Assembly (NCBI GenBank): GCA_948470475.1
Contig: OX419335.1
Coordinates: 41,233,025-41,297,024 of the forward strand
Source of the DNA: Galaxea fascicularis
Lineage: Eukaryota > Cnidaria > Anthozoa > Scleractinia > Euphylliidae
Direction of reading: 5' to 3'
Length of the DNA stretch: 64,000 bases
Positions 43,389-55,687 of this stretch are shown piece after piece (the first letter of the stretch is position 1; each line of letters opens with the position of its first letter). Both the position numbers and the translations under genes were made by a program. A model generated the notes under the pieces. It was not told the origin of the DNA. It saw nothing but the letters and a program-made list of their open reading frames with translations, and did no database searches.

Positions 43389-45884
43389 TTCTTCTGGAGG
43401 GAAGTAAAATATAGCAAGACAATTCCACGAATCAGTGAAGATGCTTTTTCTTGCACCTTTTGTAAAACCAGGCTTGAGAAGTTTATTTTGTGTGTTTGGA
43501 AGTGACCTTGATACAAGTTGCATTAACTTTACTTTCAAACAGCTATTACCATGTATATTAAGCATCTTTCTGCAAATACCTTTTAGGTCGTTTTTGTTAA
43601 TTTGAACACTCTGTAATATGGCCAGGTCTAGCTGACTTACAATCTTGGTACAGTTCACGCTCCCCCACCCTGCCGATTGCAATGTTGATTTTGCACAGTC
43701 TGAGAAGCCAAGAGTAGGAGTAGTCTTATCAATGGCTAATTACTGCTTCAACATTATTTGGGGGAAGCAGTGGGGGAGGGGGGGGGAGGGAAGTTAGAAA
43801 AAAGCCATGAAAATAAAACATATGTTGGCGTCATAAGGAAGGATAGAAGTATGGTGAATTTTGTACAGGTGTCCTAAAGTTTGACAAGTGTTTCTAGGTC
43901 TTATAACCTGCATTGTAGACAGTTTTGAGTTGAATTATCAAGGGCTTAGCAGATAGCGTAATAATTATAGGGCAGTAGTGGTTGGGAGGTTGACCTGAAG
44001 TTAGGTGTGGTTAGCCATTACAAAAAAGCTATTCTGTAGACTGTGCCTCCGACCCCTTCCCCTTCTCATGCCTTATCTTTTTCTCTGATTTAATGTGCAT
44101 GAGAAATTACATTTTGTTAAAGTTAAATTAAAACAAACACGTACATACCCACTTATAATTTACGTTTTATTGTTTCACTGAAAATATGGTTTGGTCCTCA
44201 AAGATTTATTTATAGCATGATCTTGCACATTTTCATCATGTTACCCGGTAATTCTTGTGTATATAGTGTAGCATTCTCGCCTTTGTCCAGTAGTGGTAAA
44301 TTAAATTTACCAGTAATATTATACCCTAAAGTATGTGATAGCTTTAGAGCTTGGCCCTATGCTATCTTTTTTTAGTACTGCTGCTTATTGGCCAATTTTG
44401 AAAATTAAATGCAAATTTATGTACATCAAGTACAATTATTTATGTAAGTGAAAACAAGTTTATACCACAAAATTTTTCATTGTTCATTTTGTTCTCCAAT
44501 TTCTAGTACTTAACGATACTCTGAATTTGGGTGTGGATTAGGGCGAGGGGACACTTTTTGATGTTCATTGTAAAAAGACTGAATCTCATGATCATCTCTC
44601 TTGGAGACATCAGTAATTTGTGTTAATGATTTATTGTAGCCCTACTAACACTATGTAAGTTAATGTGACTAGTGGTAATTGAACAGTACTGACTGGAAGT
44701 GTACCACTTTATTTGCCTTGCTTCCTCGGTTGTGTGACAAACCATCCCCTAGTACTGACATGCGTAGGAATAAACTTGAAACAATCCTCTGCCTTGTAAG
44801 TCTCCTGGGTAAAGGCAGTAACAGCCTGTTTTCACACCAAAACAAACTGCATTTGAAGGATGGGCCGATAGTGATACCAAATATTCGATACCGGTGATAC
44901 CGAGGTTCGCTCAAAAAATATAGTTACTAGCGAGAATTATTGATGTTTTTGATACTGCAAGTGATCTGCCTGCGCTCGTCATTAGCTACCGGATGTTGTG
45001 TGCTCTCCGTTGAGTTATTCAGGGGTAAAATGTTCTCGTTTATAAATTGAAATCTTTAACTTGCTTGTGTCTTTGTTGTTGATGCAACTATTGCTGGATT
45101 GCATGTGACGCCATGGCAGCCATGTTGGTGGTCAAGAAAAATAGTATGTCTCTACGCTGGGAACTTTATTTTTATGCAAATTCTGCAACACAAAATTGTA
45201 TTGGTTTGGCCATCAACATGGCCACCTTGTCATATGAGTGAAATCAAGCAATAGAGTACCAAACAATAATCAACATTTGCAGTGCAAAACAACGTATTTC
45301 ATTAAGCAGATCATGTGACTTACCAGTCAATCCAATGACGTCACAGTAACGATGTCGATATCGAAGAAAAAACTCAGTATCGTACTCAGTATCGTAACGA
45401 CTTCAAACAATGCTATTGGCCCATCCTTACTGCATACTGAACAGACAAGCTGATAAATAGTGATACCTTTAGTATTGAGTGTGAGTCACGAAAAATATTC
45501 TAAAACTGTTTGAATCTGTTTAATAGGTATTTATAGTGTAAATGGCTTCTCCAAAGAAGTAGAATATTTTTCTAGGGTTACAAATATTTTTCCAGTTCTC
45601 AAATCTTACAGTGTAATTATTTTCGGAAGCACTGGCAAGCAGTAGAGCAGTAGAGGAACAAAACAAATAAATTGTGTAGAATTAATTACGGTTGACTTAC
45701 CTATATATGTTTGAACCTAACTAGTGAATATTGTTTATCGCAAAAACCGCGCCCTTGTCTCGTAATACGACAACAAATAAGAAATCAAGTCACGTGATTA
45801 ACAACGCTTGTAGCAATGACGCATTTCCTGTAAAATGGAGCATGTGTGGGAGCCGTTACATTTTCCATCTTTTCCAAGGTGCTG
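43389..45884. other. 3' UTR then intergenic sequence
   Basis: AATAAA at 43812-43817 is the likely poly(A) signal of the Death-domain gene. A poly-G patch lies at 43760-43790. 44860-45430 has GATACC/GGTATC and CAGTATCGTA repeats with complementary copies far apart (GGGCCGATAGTGATACC near 44861; TATTGGCCCATCC near 45414), suggesting another inverted-repeat element of about 570 bp. No gene is seen. Confidence 0.4.
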
Positions 45885-46250
45885 ACCAAAAGAATCGCAA
45901 CCTCATTCTCGTCCCCAGAACCCACGATCCTTCTGGCCTGCGGCAAGGATCGGTAGCTGGAACTCAGTTCTGAAGTACGCGCAGTCGCACTGAAGGCGCA
46001 TTTTTGTAACCGTTGGCAACCACTGTTGTTTCAAACTTCTGAGTTTGCGTAGAAGAGCCGGAAGTCCGTGATTCACGGACTTTCCTGGTTTAGAACCAGG
46101 CAGAGCTCTCGATCCCTGACGAAGGCCAGGAGCACCGTGAGCTCTGGGGACGAGAATGTTTCGTTCCCAGAGTCTACGTTACCCTTGTCCAGCGGAACGG
46201 GCAACCTTGGTGCTGACCAAACGGATTGCAGCGTCTGGGAACGAGATAGC
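45885..46250. repeat. Cluster of dispersed CTGGGAACGAG-type repeat ends
   Basis: GCTGACCAAAAGAATCGCAA (45891) and GCTGACCAAACGGATTGCAG (46212) are two copies of the same end, and CTCTGGGGACGAGAATG with CGTTCCCAGAG (46141-46173) forms an inverted pair. The same end occurs at 5634. Confidence 0.55.
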
Positions 46251-46726
46251 ATCTTTCCTCTCTCTGGGGAAAACGAGAAACGCGAAGCGAATTTCCCCTA
46301 CCCCTTCCCCTTTCATCTCTCCAGTGAAGGTGAAAAATGAAGCTCACAGTGGCCAGTGTAAATTACTTCAGTGGATGTGGATTTCGAAAGGAAATAAAGT
46401 CATTAAGGAAAATCGTGAAGTCGCACAGAATATTGCCTGATGCTTCTTTTCGGTGACGTCTTGCGCAGCAGCGTATCAGGGGCCAGAGACTCATTCTCGC
46501 GACTCTGGAGGGAGGGGTACGGGAGGCGGGAGAGGAAAGGGCGGGAAGCGGGAGAGAAATGTGAAACGCTTTTTTTTTAATTCAACAATATGTTACAATA
46601 CTTTCAAAAACAAGAACCCAAAATATATTTGACTTGCATTTAACGTCTTCTCGGTCACTTCTGAGACTTCTGAGCAAACGAGCAAACGAAAATTGGCGCT
46701 TGGGCTGAAAAACAGGCTTACTTCCG

Positions 46727-47215
46727 GTGAAATCAGACCTGGAAAATGGTACCTGTCTGGAAAAGTTGTCAGATCGATCCTATGTGGTGAAAACTGATTC
46801 AGACAACCAAATCTTTCGCAGAAACCGAGAATTCCTGAAGCCTACCGAGCAAACAGCAACCTTTTCCAAGTCGGTTGAAGTCACTGAAAGTCAGCCTTCA
46901 AGCCATGACAACAGCGCGCAGTCAACAGTACCAGAACAAAGGCAGACATCTACGCCGCATCCTATTCCAGATGTCAAGAGAACTCGAACCCGGGTTATAA
47001 GACCACCTCCTAGGTTCCGTGACTATGCTACTTAGTTGGCTGTTACACAAAGTGACTGAATTTCTAGTTGATTCGTGTTAAGCAATCTGCAGAGACATTG
47101 ACTATTGAGACAGTTAAAATTTTATCATTTTTATTTTCCATTTTGTTTGCTTTGTTTCTCTTTGTTAGCATTGTTAATATGCTGATTCATTTCTTAAAAA
47201 AAAAAAAGGAGATGC
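46727..47215 (+). mobile_element. 3' remnant of a Ty3/gypsy-like retrotransposon
   Basis: A 102-residue frame (46727-47035) reads LEKLSDRSYVVKTDSDNQIF and RRNREFLKP, the signature of the C-terminus of gypsy-type integrases, then a Pro/Ser/Thr-rich tail with RPPPRFRDYAT and a stop. After a T-rich spacer comes an A-run and GGAG (about 47198-47212), fitting a polypurine tract; the LTR would start at TGCTACAATATC. Upstream pol is missing and I cannot find the LTR's end. Confidence 0.7.
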
Positions 47216-47515
47216 TACAATATCTAGTTCTTGCGTGACTAGTCAGTGCGTTACATTTAATAGACCTTGTCACATGTTCTTGTTAAAGTAAGTATTCCAT
47301 ATATGGTCATTAAAAACTGCTCATGTTTTCACGCCAAGAGAGTGTACGTGTCAAAATAACTACTGTGTCTGAACGATTGCGCCAATGGGATGGGAAAACT
47401 TTGGCTGATTTCCAATCCCCCAGAGCCCGCACCAAGAACGCGACCGTACGATGATTCTTACATTACGTAGCGTTTGTTCCGAGCGCGAAAACTGGGAATT
47501 ATCCGCGTTCGTTGG

Positions 47516-47870
47516 TGATGTTCACAAACTGACCACAAGAGGATTATTCGAAACTAGGACGACAACGACTTTTCCTGAACGTTTCAAAACTAAATGAGGG
47601 TTACGGTAACATCGGTAAGTTCCGAATAGAAATTACCATTGATAATTGACCGCTGATGCTACCATGCCGAGCTTTGCTCAGGTTCTTGTACTGTGCTGTT
47701 GTTAAAGGGCCCACGTGGTGCTCAACGAGCTAAAGTCAGTTTTACCGACGTGCTTTTTCGTACTGGGAAGAAAGATTTACAGTTCGCATCAAGCGTAATT
47801 TAATTAAATTATAAAAACGTTGTCAGAAAGCAGGAAAGAAGAGAAAAAGAAAAGAGGCTGATTCTAAAGA
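47516..47870 (+). pseudogene. Degenerate copy of the CaRF-like exons 1-2
   Basis: Matches 28946-29280 in order: TTCGAAACTAGGACGACAAC, GGTAACATCGGTAAGT with the splice donor, an intron of similar length, GTCAGTTTTACC, TACTGGGAAGAAAGATTTAC, and GAGAAAAAGAAAAGAGGC. Deletions and an insertion (about 47790-47820) destroy the frame. Because the intron is kept, it arose by DNA duplication and not by retrotransposition. Confidence 0.75.
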
Positions 47871-48044
47871 GCACTTTTAACTGGTATTTTACAGTATGCC
47901 AGGAAGATACAAGTTTAGAACAAATACTTCACACATGCAGTGCTTTACATGTACATACGTGTACTAGCTCCTATTCAGTTTTCACTGTAAGTTTCCACCC
48001 GGCCACAAGTGAGATTGCTACAAGTCATGATATGTGATCATGAG

Positions 48045-48345
48045 GACAGATCACAGCAGCAGGATTGTTCCCTACTCTTTTCAATAAGTGTGTGAATTCT
48101 TTTTCCTCTTATACTCCCCTCAAGTTTTTGCATATGAAGGAGGACAACATTAGACCAACAGCTTACTGTCACTCCTCAGTGACACAATCATCTGAACTGA
48201 GGTACTGTACATGGGGATGTTGAGCGTGCAGCCACCATGATGTTACCTATTATTAGATTCTGGTTTGAGGTGCAGTCTTAGGGTTTGAACCTGCAACCCT
48301 CTGCTCAACAATCTGGTGCTGTATCAACTGAACCAACTGGTGCTT
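48045..48345 (-). mobile_element. tRNA-derived SINE, copy 1
   Basis: On the - strand the head reads GCACCAGTTGGTTCAGTTG (A box) and GGTTCAAACCC (B box), followed by a body shared with 60885-61165: CAGCTTACTGTCACTC, TCATCTGAAC, GTTGAGC and CCCTACTCTTTTC blocks in the same order. About 300 bp, diverged. Confidence 0.7.
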
Positions 48346-49384
48346 GGGGAATTTTGATCAAAGTAACATGGTTTATACTCATTCAATCATGAAAGAGAAT
48401 ACCAGAGAAATGGATTCAGATGTTTGTACAATACAGTTGTCTGTGTTGTAGAGGGATACTAATTTTATTAGAGGAGTTTTCAGGATGAATCCTTTTAATG
48501 ATCTATTCCCAGTGTTCCTATTCTAAAGTACCCCCATAAAAGTGGATAGGGTCAGAGTTACACTGTAACACAACTAAAACCAGCTTTATGAATACACAGA
48601 CTTTTGTTTACAAATTGGTGTTTGCACTACAGATGTTTTTAAAACTCCCCAAAATTAGTGAACTCTCCAACATAAGTCAAAAACGTGGAATTGGATGGTT
48701 AAAATGTTTTGATTTCAAGATTAAAGTATTTTCAAATTTGACTTTGATTTTTGTTGTATTTTTTTTGACAGGGGACTTTGTGGTGTTTGCATACAACAAC
48801 TATGTTTGCTGTTCTGTGTAAATGGTAGAAAGCAGAAACAAGTTTTCCTGGCAATCGAAACTCGAAGAATCAGAAAGTTGTGTATGTAGCTTGAGAGTGA
48901 AAAGGAAGAGAGATACGTGTACCTTAGCTTTCTGAGAAGGTTGAAGAGTATTTCAAACCATACAGGACAATGCTTCTTGAAACCAGTAAAAGGGCAAAAT
49001 CAAGGTATTTTACATGTACCTTATTACAGTATTGATATTGTTTTTGTTTAGGAAATGCTCAGATAATCAAGGCTGTACTCTAAGAAAAGTAGTTGGGAGC
49101 CCAAACCTCTACACTTTGAAATCCAAGGTGCCCAGCATATAAGTTTGTTGCAAAAACTAATATTTTCTGGTCGCCCAATGGCAAAAGTAAGTCGCCAGGG
49201 GCGACTGGGCACCGCTAGAAAACAGCCCCGGATAATGTAGTGGATTTCCTTGGGAATTGTAATAATATTTATACATGATTTGGGTGATTTTCCTACATGT
49301 AAAACATGAAGGAAACGAATTGTTGTTGTTGTTCTTTAAAAATGTGATATGATTGCAATCTAATATTATTCTAAGAATACATGT
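48346..49384. other. Intergenic AT-rich region
   Basis: No gene recognised. 49160-49220 contains GGTCGCCCAATGGCAAAAG and GTCGCCAGGGGCGACT, resembling parts of the hAT-like elements described below; (TTG)n at 49319-49334. Confidence 0.35.
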
Positions 49385-49424
49385 AATGATCATGTGGAGA
49401 TCACTGATTGGATGACTGATGACT

Positions 49425-50206
49425 ACAACAACAACAACTTTTATTTATAGAATAAATGTCCAGCGTAGAAAGGACTGTTCCGCAAATAGCATTGCTAGTC
49501 TGGGCGGAACAGTCATACAAAGCAATTACAATGAAAGTAAAAACATTCATACAAAACAATTACAATGAATAATAAATTTACAAGAGGAGACTTACATAAT
49601 TTTTAAACAGATTGTACCAAATCATTAAATCGTTAAATCGTTGACATAAATTACAAGTTCAATGACTCTTACATGGTATGTTTGAAGGAAGAACTCAAGT
49701 TCAATTGTACGTTTTTAGGGCAGAGATAATTTGGGAAATATCAATATAGTCATCATGCTTCTTAAGAATGTCGAGAAGGAAAGAGTGGAGTTTTGTTTGG
49801 AAGTGTTTGTTGGGGAGCTCTCTCAATGATGCTGGCATCTCATTCCAAATTTTAGCTCCTACTCTTGAGAAAGCTCTTTTGGATTTCTAACCTACAATGT
49901 AGATTTCTTAATATAGAATTTATTTGCTGACAAAGATCGAGTGTTATAAGATTGAATACTGGTAGTGTCGCTGAATAGGTTTAAAATGTTACTAGGTACC
50001 TTCCGGTTTCGTATATCATGCATTAAGCAACAGACGCATTTGAAATAAAGAAAATTTAGAGGTAAAATATCGGCATGAATAAACAAAGGGACTGCATGTT
50101 CACATCTCTCTACGGAAAATATAAATTTAAGTGCTCTTGTTTGAAGAACTAAGATTTTTGTCAAGTAGGATTTACTTGCAAGACCCGGTTGACTGTTAAT
50201 GATCAA
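49425..50206 (-). mobile_element. 5'-truncated LINE, C-terminal RT remnant
   Basis: The - strand frame 50206-49892 reads LQTRALKFIFSVERCEHAVP, then FLYFKCVCCLMHDIRNR and SYNTRSLSANKFYIK, typical of the region after the RT domain in CR1-like LINEs. After one frame change the reading continues FSRVGAKIWNEMPASLRELP to a stop at 49701-49703. The 3' UTR ends with ATAAATAAAAGTTGTTGTTG. Same family as 34465-35190. Confidence 0.8.
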
Positions 50207-50298
50207 TGATTTGATGGCTGATAATGCAAATCACTGATTGGATGACTGATAATGATCACTGATTGGGTGACTGATAACTATCACTGATTGGGTGACTG

Positions 50299-50925
50299 TA
50301 GGGTCTGTAATTAACTTTTTGGGCAGGCGCCAACTGGCGACTGAAATTTTTTTTTCAGTTGCTACATGAAAAAATGTGGTCACCAAAAAGTGTCAATAAA
50401 ATTTTTCCTTCACAGTGAAACACAAACCAAAATTTCTGGTCACCAATTTTTCTTTTAAGAATAAGAACGATTTTTCCACTAACGAATAAGATTAAATACA
50501 AACACACCTATGTTTTGTACCGCCGAAAAACCATGACAAACGAATCGAATGTCAGCCTTATACACAGTTTCGTGCGACTGCCAAATGTTTCAGGCCATTT
50601 TTGTACCTTCTCTTGTCTTTACCTTTTGGAGAAGAAATGTTCCTGACTGAAAAACTGCTGTTTGGTTCTTTGCTCTATGTTCAAAACAATCTCTCCTTTC
50701 GCGTTCTATCAAGACATTTGACGGATCCTCATATTGCTTGCACCAGGCCACAACTGTGCAGCATTTCTCGTTCCAGTCCCCTGAACCTCCACTGAGTGTT
50801 GAGTGCTCCATTCTCCACTAATGACTCACATAAAGGAACGAAAAATGCTTTTTTCGCACTGATCGTAGCTGTGAAATGTTGTGGTAGATTTGTAACAACA
50901 TGAAAATCAGTTTTATACTTCAAAA

Positions 50926-50979
<54 letters not shown>

Positions 50980-51135
50980 ATTAATCGATTTTGCATAAAA
51001 TCCAAGTTATTGTTTGTATAATTATCGTGGCATGAAATAGTTAATCGCCCGCTGGCGACCAGTTGTGAAATTTTGGTCACCAGTGCAAAATTTTTAGTTG
51101 CATTGGCAACCAGGAAAGCACAATTTCGGACCCTG
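50299..51135. mobile_element. hAT-like non-autonomous element, copy A (837 bp)
   Basis: Ends TAGGGTCTGTAATTAACTTT and CGGACCCTG. Flanked by identical GACTG (50294-50298 and 51136-51140). It shares both ends and the GGCGACCAG/TGGTCACC motifs with copy B at 53902. The interior has no transposase frame. Confidence 0.82.
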
Positions 51136-51215
51136 GACTGATAATTATCACTGATTGGATTACTGATTGGATGATGGCTACTGATCACTGATTGGATGAC
51201 TGATCGTGACTGCGA

Positions 51216-51939
51216 TTCCAAGAAACCTGGAATTGCAGTTATTGTCATAAATTATGTGGCCAATAATATGGCAATCATTTGTAGAACTGTTATGGCCCTG
51301 TAGTTATGAACGTTTTGCAATATTGATACAGTTTAAATCGCTATTGAGAATTCCCATATACACTGTAAAGCAGTATGTAACAGAAGCAACCCAGCCAGTC
51401 CAATGGCAGAGGGAGGCCTTTCCAGTCGTGGGGCCTTTCTCTCTAAGTAGATTGATGCTCATCCCTTAAATCAACCAAAGCTAACATTTTCTACCTTTGG
51501 TTGATCTTTCTTACTTTACAGTAACTCATTTTTTGAAAGAAAGAACTTTATACTTTCCCAATGAAATGTGTCTGGTGGGCACATCTTGTTTGGGTAAACC
51601 AGTCACTAAAATGGGATAGCTTGGAAGGGTACCAAAGAGCCAGCTTTATTAGGAGTTCGTTTTCTTACAGTGTACCTGCCTAAGCAAATTACATGTATTG
51701 CAGCAAACACATTATTCTATCTTATGACAAAGACAGGAAAACATTTGAGAAACAAAGTTGGTATTCACCAAATGACTAATTCCTTGTTATGTTACAGCTA
51801 CTTTGTTTAACAAATTACATGTATGTTAACATTTACTCCTACTTTGCCTTTCAATTTTTTAAGCTTCACTAAACAAGGCTGGGTCAATTAAGGCTTGGTG
51901 TAAGTATTGAATCACTTGTTTATATTTGTGATAGCGTTA
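51216..51939. other. Intergenic
   Basis: No gene or clear repeat recognised; CTTTGGTTGATCTTT and AAATCAACCAAAG near 51467-51510 form an inverted pair. Confidence 0.35.
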
Positions 51940-52155
51940 CAGTGTGACACGTCTTACTGTGGCCACCCAACAAACATTTTTACAAGTTAGCCAATCAGGA
52001 TACGCGAGTTTGATTGACAGACACACCTCCATAGAAAGTTTCAACACGCAATGTTCAACCAAATAGAGGTGTGTCTGTCAATCAAATTCACGTATCCTGA
52101 TTGGCCAACTTGTAAAAATGTTTGTTGGGTGGCCACGGTAAGGTGCGTTGCACTG
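51940..52155. repeat. Long near-perfect palindromic MITE
   Basis: The left arm 51940-52029 and right arm 52066-52155 are about 90-bp reverse complements with few mismatches (blocks GGCCACCCAACAAACATTTT and GATTGACAGACACACCTC), loop about 36 bp. Outer ends CAGTGTGACACG and CGTTGCACTG. Confidence 0.9.
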
Positions 52156-53901
52156 TAAGACCATGGTGACATGTTTCAATAATATTATTAACCCATCATC
52201 GCAATGTTTTATGTTTGCCTTTTCAGTTTGTCAATTGCAATGGACAGCTGCATTCTCATGAAAATTAATTAATTAAAAAAAAAACTTAACAGAAACAGAC
52301 CACTGTGCAAAAGCATAGCAGTCAAAGTAAAAAACCCCACTGTAAGGATTGCTTGCATGACTGTAGCTTGTGTTGGGTTTACAAATTTTATTTTGCTATC
52401 TTTCCGTTTTTCTATTTTTCAGAGCATTTCTTTGTGTAAGGGAAGATCACAGACAGACACCATCTGTTGCATCGGTTAAAAGGTCAGCGTTGTCTTAGAT
52501 TATCAAGCAGTGTCCATTAAATTCATTTCAGGGGTGTCAAAGATAATTTAAGGCGGCTCGAAAGGGTTTTTCATTGATGTAGTGTTTGCAAAACGATGTA
52601 AGATTTCAAAGAAGGATATTTAATGGTGTAGGCAAACTATATGTCTCCTTGGAACTCTATTGTTGGGCTATATTTTAAGGGTGCCTATGACATCATGTCA
52701 GTTACCATGGCAATGCACCAGGTCCACAAAAAGGTCCTCTAAATGCAGTTTTTGTAAATTACCTGAAAAACCAATCTGGTGACCTACCATTTTTATTCCT
52801 TTGTTGGGACTGCCTAAATTCTTTCACTTTTCAGGCAGTATGAAAAAAATTTATCTAGTAGAATTAAAGATATTTAAAAAAGTATGTGTTTTATGGCTTA
52901 CATAAAATTCCACCAGATAATTTTCAACGAAACTTTTATAATTATTTGAAGTGTCATCGTGAATAGTGTGTGCATGTAGGTCACTGAGCAAAATTTCGAG
53001 CTAAAAACAAATGTTTTCGGCAGATTTTATTTCCGGTTTGCGCAATTTTAAGCAGTATTTAACTTCCGGTGTGCTTGATTTTGATATGGTGTGTGTAGAT
53101 TGCGCGTGTACATGCAACTAAAAACCCTTTCCAGCCTCCTTAAGTAGAAGGAGAATCTTGGAAGGTAGATGGCACTCAGGGGTGGGTGGCAAATTGTATC
53201 TGGTGAAACTAGGAAAGTTACTGGCAATATTACTGGTCGCTGGCACTTTTTGACAACCCTGCATCTATAAACAGTTCTGTATAAAGTATGAAAGTGAGTG
53301 ATCTTGTAATTACACATAAGAATCCTTGGTTAAGAGGTGATTGCCATGATCTTTACATTGGTGAACCATTGGTGACCACTTTCAGTCCACACTTGGTTGG
53401 TATGTCACTCAAAACTTGGACAATACCTTGACTGTTGCATATGTAGGCCATCAGCTGACCAACATGTTGATCGTCACAGCTCGGCTGGTAATTTACCATC
53501 ACTTGGTCAGCTCTTGAAAACAAAGATGTAAAAGTTTCATATTTCTTTAAAAAGCTTATTATAAGAGAAAAATGCAGAAATGAACAAAACAAACCTTTAA
53601 AAATTTATTTGCAGTTTTAATATTATTTTGAAAATGCTCTCACAATTTTTTTTCTTACTTGGCCCACAAGTCGCAGGATTTGAGTAGTTTACATTCTCAT
53701 TTTCGTTATCAAGTATCCGGCTGGATTTCGAGATAATTGAGCTTTTTTTTAATGAGCGGCCTTGTGTTACATTACTGTTGCAACGTTAACAGCTGTTGCT
53801 TGGAAATCTATGGGAAAATAAACTTTAGTCATGCATTGAAAAGTTGTTATAATGTCAAGGAAATTGAAGCTTGTCTTCTATAAGAAATTTTGGTTACAAT
53901 A
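52156..53901. other. Intergenic AT-rich region
   Basis: No gene recognised on either strand; short frames only. Confidence 0.35.
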
Positions 53902-54664
53902 CAGGGTCCGAAATTAACTTTTTTCTAAGGGAGCCAATTGGCGACTAACCTAAAAATTTTGGTCGCCAAATGGAAGGGTTTGGTCGCCAAAGACAAGTGT
54001 TAGATTTTTGGTTTGGTTGTATTAATTTTTCGTTTTACTCCAATAGTTTTAATTTACGTTAATTTATAGTAAAAGCACAAAATTTAAACTCTTTCACAAT
54101 AATTAAACAAAATGTTTCCATTTAACACAATATTATTACATACAACTATTAAAGGAGAGACTCACAACAGCCGTGTAACGATAACATAGTCCTACATCTC
54201 AATGAGCGTGTTTGTCAACGTTCATGCGAAGGCTTCGGATTTCTTTTTCTTATTATTTCCATTTAGCAGGAACTATACTGGTCTCCTGTAAAGTTCTGTG
54301 TACTAGACATATGGGGGCCCTCTTTCAATACTTAGATTTAATCAAGTGTGCAACTCAAGTATCTGTTCTTCGCCAATTTTCGCCACGTCACGTTTTCGCC
54401 CGCGATATCAGAATTGCGAGTAGCCACTGAAACAATATGGCGCCGGGTAATTATGGCGATCGTAAAATCGTCGCTTTGTCATTTACTACAATTCTCCACG
54501 GCAGCTTTATGTTTTCTTTTAAAAAAAGCCCATTTACCTTGGAATTCCAAATGCCGAGGGGACAAAAGGTTAGTCGCCTGCTGGCGACCAGTTCTAAATT
54601 TCTGGTCGCCAACGCTCAATTTTCGGTCGCATTGGCCACCAGTCAGTCGCAATGTCGGACCCTG
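53902..54664. mobile_element. hAT-like non-autonomous element, copy B (763 bp)
   Basis: Ends CAGGGTCCGAAATTAACTTT and GTCGGACCCTG. Flanked by identical CAATA (53897-53901 and 54665-54669). It shares terminal regions, including GGTCGCCAA and CTGGCGACCAGTT, with copy A, while the interiors differ. Confidence 0.85.
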
Positions 54665-55267
54665 CAATAGACACCCCAAAGCCAAAAAACTGCTGAGAAC
54701 TTCCTTAAGGCTGTAATTTAAATTTTCAGCAAAGGAAATGCAAACATATAATAAATAGTTAATAACTAATAACTTTTTTCCTGTGTCAAAGTATTAAGCT
54801 ATACAGTAAGCTAATTGGGACACCTGTACTTTCATATGTAAATGCATTCCTCCGCAAGAGCCTCCATTTCATGCTAGATCCAGTTCAATACCGAGAATAT
54901 GAATATGGCCTATTGGTGAATATGAAGGCGAACTATTATTTAAAAAAAACATGACTATGTACAATGTATAGTACTAAGTGTACGAGTATGTAATCAGAGA
55001 TCGGGTTAATGCAGAAATCATGCATTTTTATGCAAACCAAATGCAAAAAATACATCATCAAAATTTTAATGCGTCCCAGGACGCAAGATGTTGACTTAAA
55101 GAACCCACTCCACTTACTTTGAATCTTGAACAGATAGTGTTGTTTGAGTGACATAAAAAATTTGCGAACAAAGCGAAATTCACATCGTGGTTGACATATT
55201 GGATTTAACTACACAAAAGGGACTGGAAACGATTTACAGATCCGGGAAACTTGAATGAGCTTCCGCC

Positions 55268-55590
55268 ATGTTTGTTTGCCGTTGTTCGATTGTGGACCGA
55301 TTTTACTGTGCTGCTCGAGTGCATGTACCTGTAACAATTTTGGCAATGAACCGTGAAAAGGGAGGAAGACATAACCAGTTTTTAGACAAATGGCTGAAAG
55401 AGTTTGCATGGCAGCAGATGTCACAAGAGCAGACTACCTCCAATTCAAGTTTATTCTTAACACTCACCGTCTTATGAACATGCAGCAGTTCATAAAAAGG
55501 TTCCTTGATGATGAAGGACTTTGTGAACAGTTTCCAACTTTCACAACTCTTGCCAATATTGCATTGATAATTCCTGTGTCTAGTGCTTAA
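55268..55590 (+). pseudogene. Remnant of an hAT-type transposase
   Basis: One frame (from 55268) reads NREKGGRHNQFLDKWLKEFA, like the region before the N-terminal zinc finger of KIAA1586/TTF-type hAT proteins. A second frame reads RLMNMQQFIKRFLDDEGL, then FPTFTTLANIALIIPVSSA and a stop at 55588-55590. The latter matches the hAT C-terminal dimerisation motif, where P-V-S-x-A is conserved. The catalytic core between is absent, so it is an internally deleted relic. Confidence 0.5.
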
Positions 55591-55687
55591 ATTACATATA
55601 TTAACAGTTATCTTTCCGATATCTCAATTTCCCCGTCCTTAAAACTAAAAAAACTGTAACAAATTCACATATGAATAAATTATCCCG

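Larger units (their letters stand above)
49385..51215. repeat. ATCACTGATTGGATGACTGAT tandem array split by two insertions
   Basis: Units of roughly 23-26 bp (ATCACTGATTGGATGACTG plus a short variable part) occur at 49399-49422, 50228-50298 and 51136-51210. A LINE (49425-50206) and an hAT-like element (50299-51135) separate them. Confidence 0.8.
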
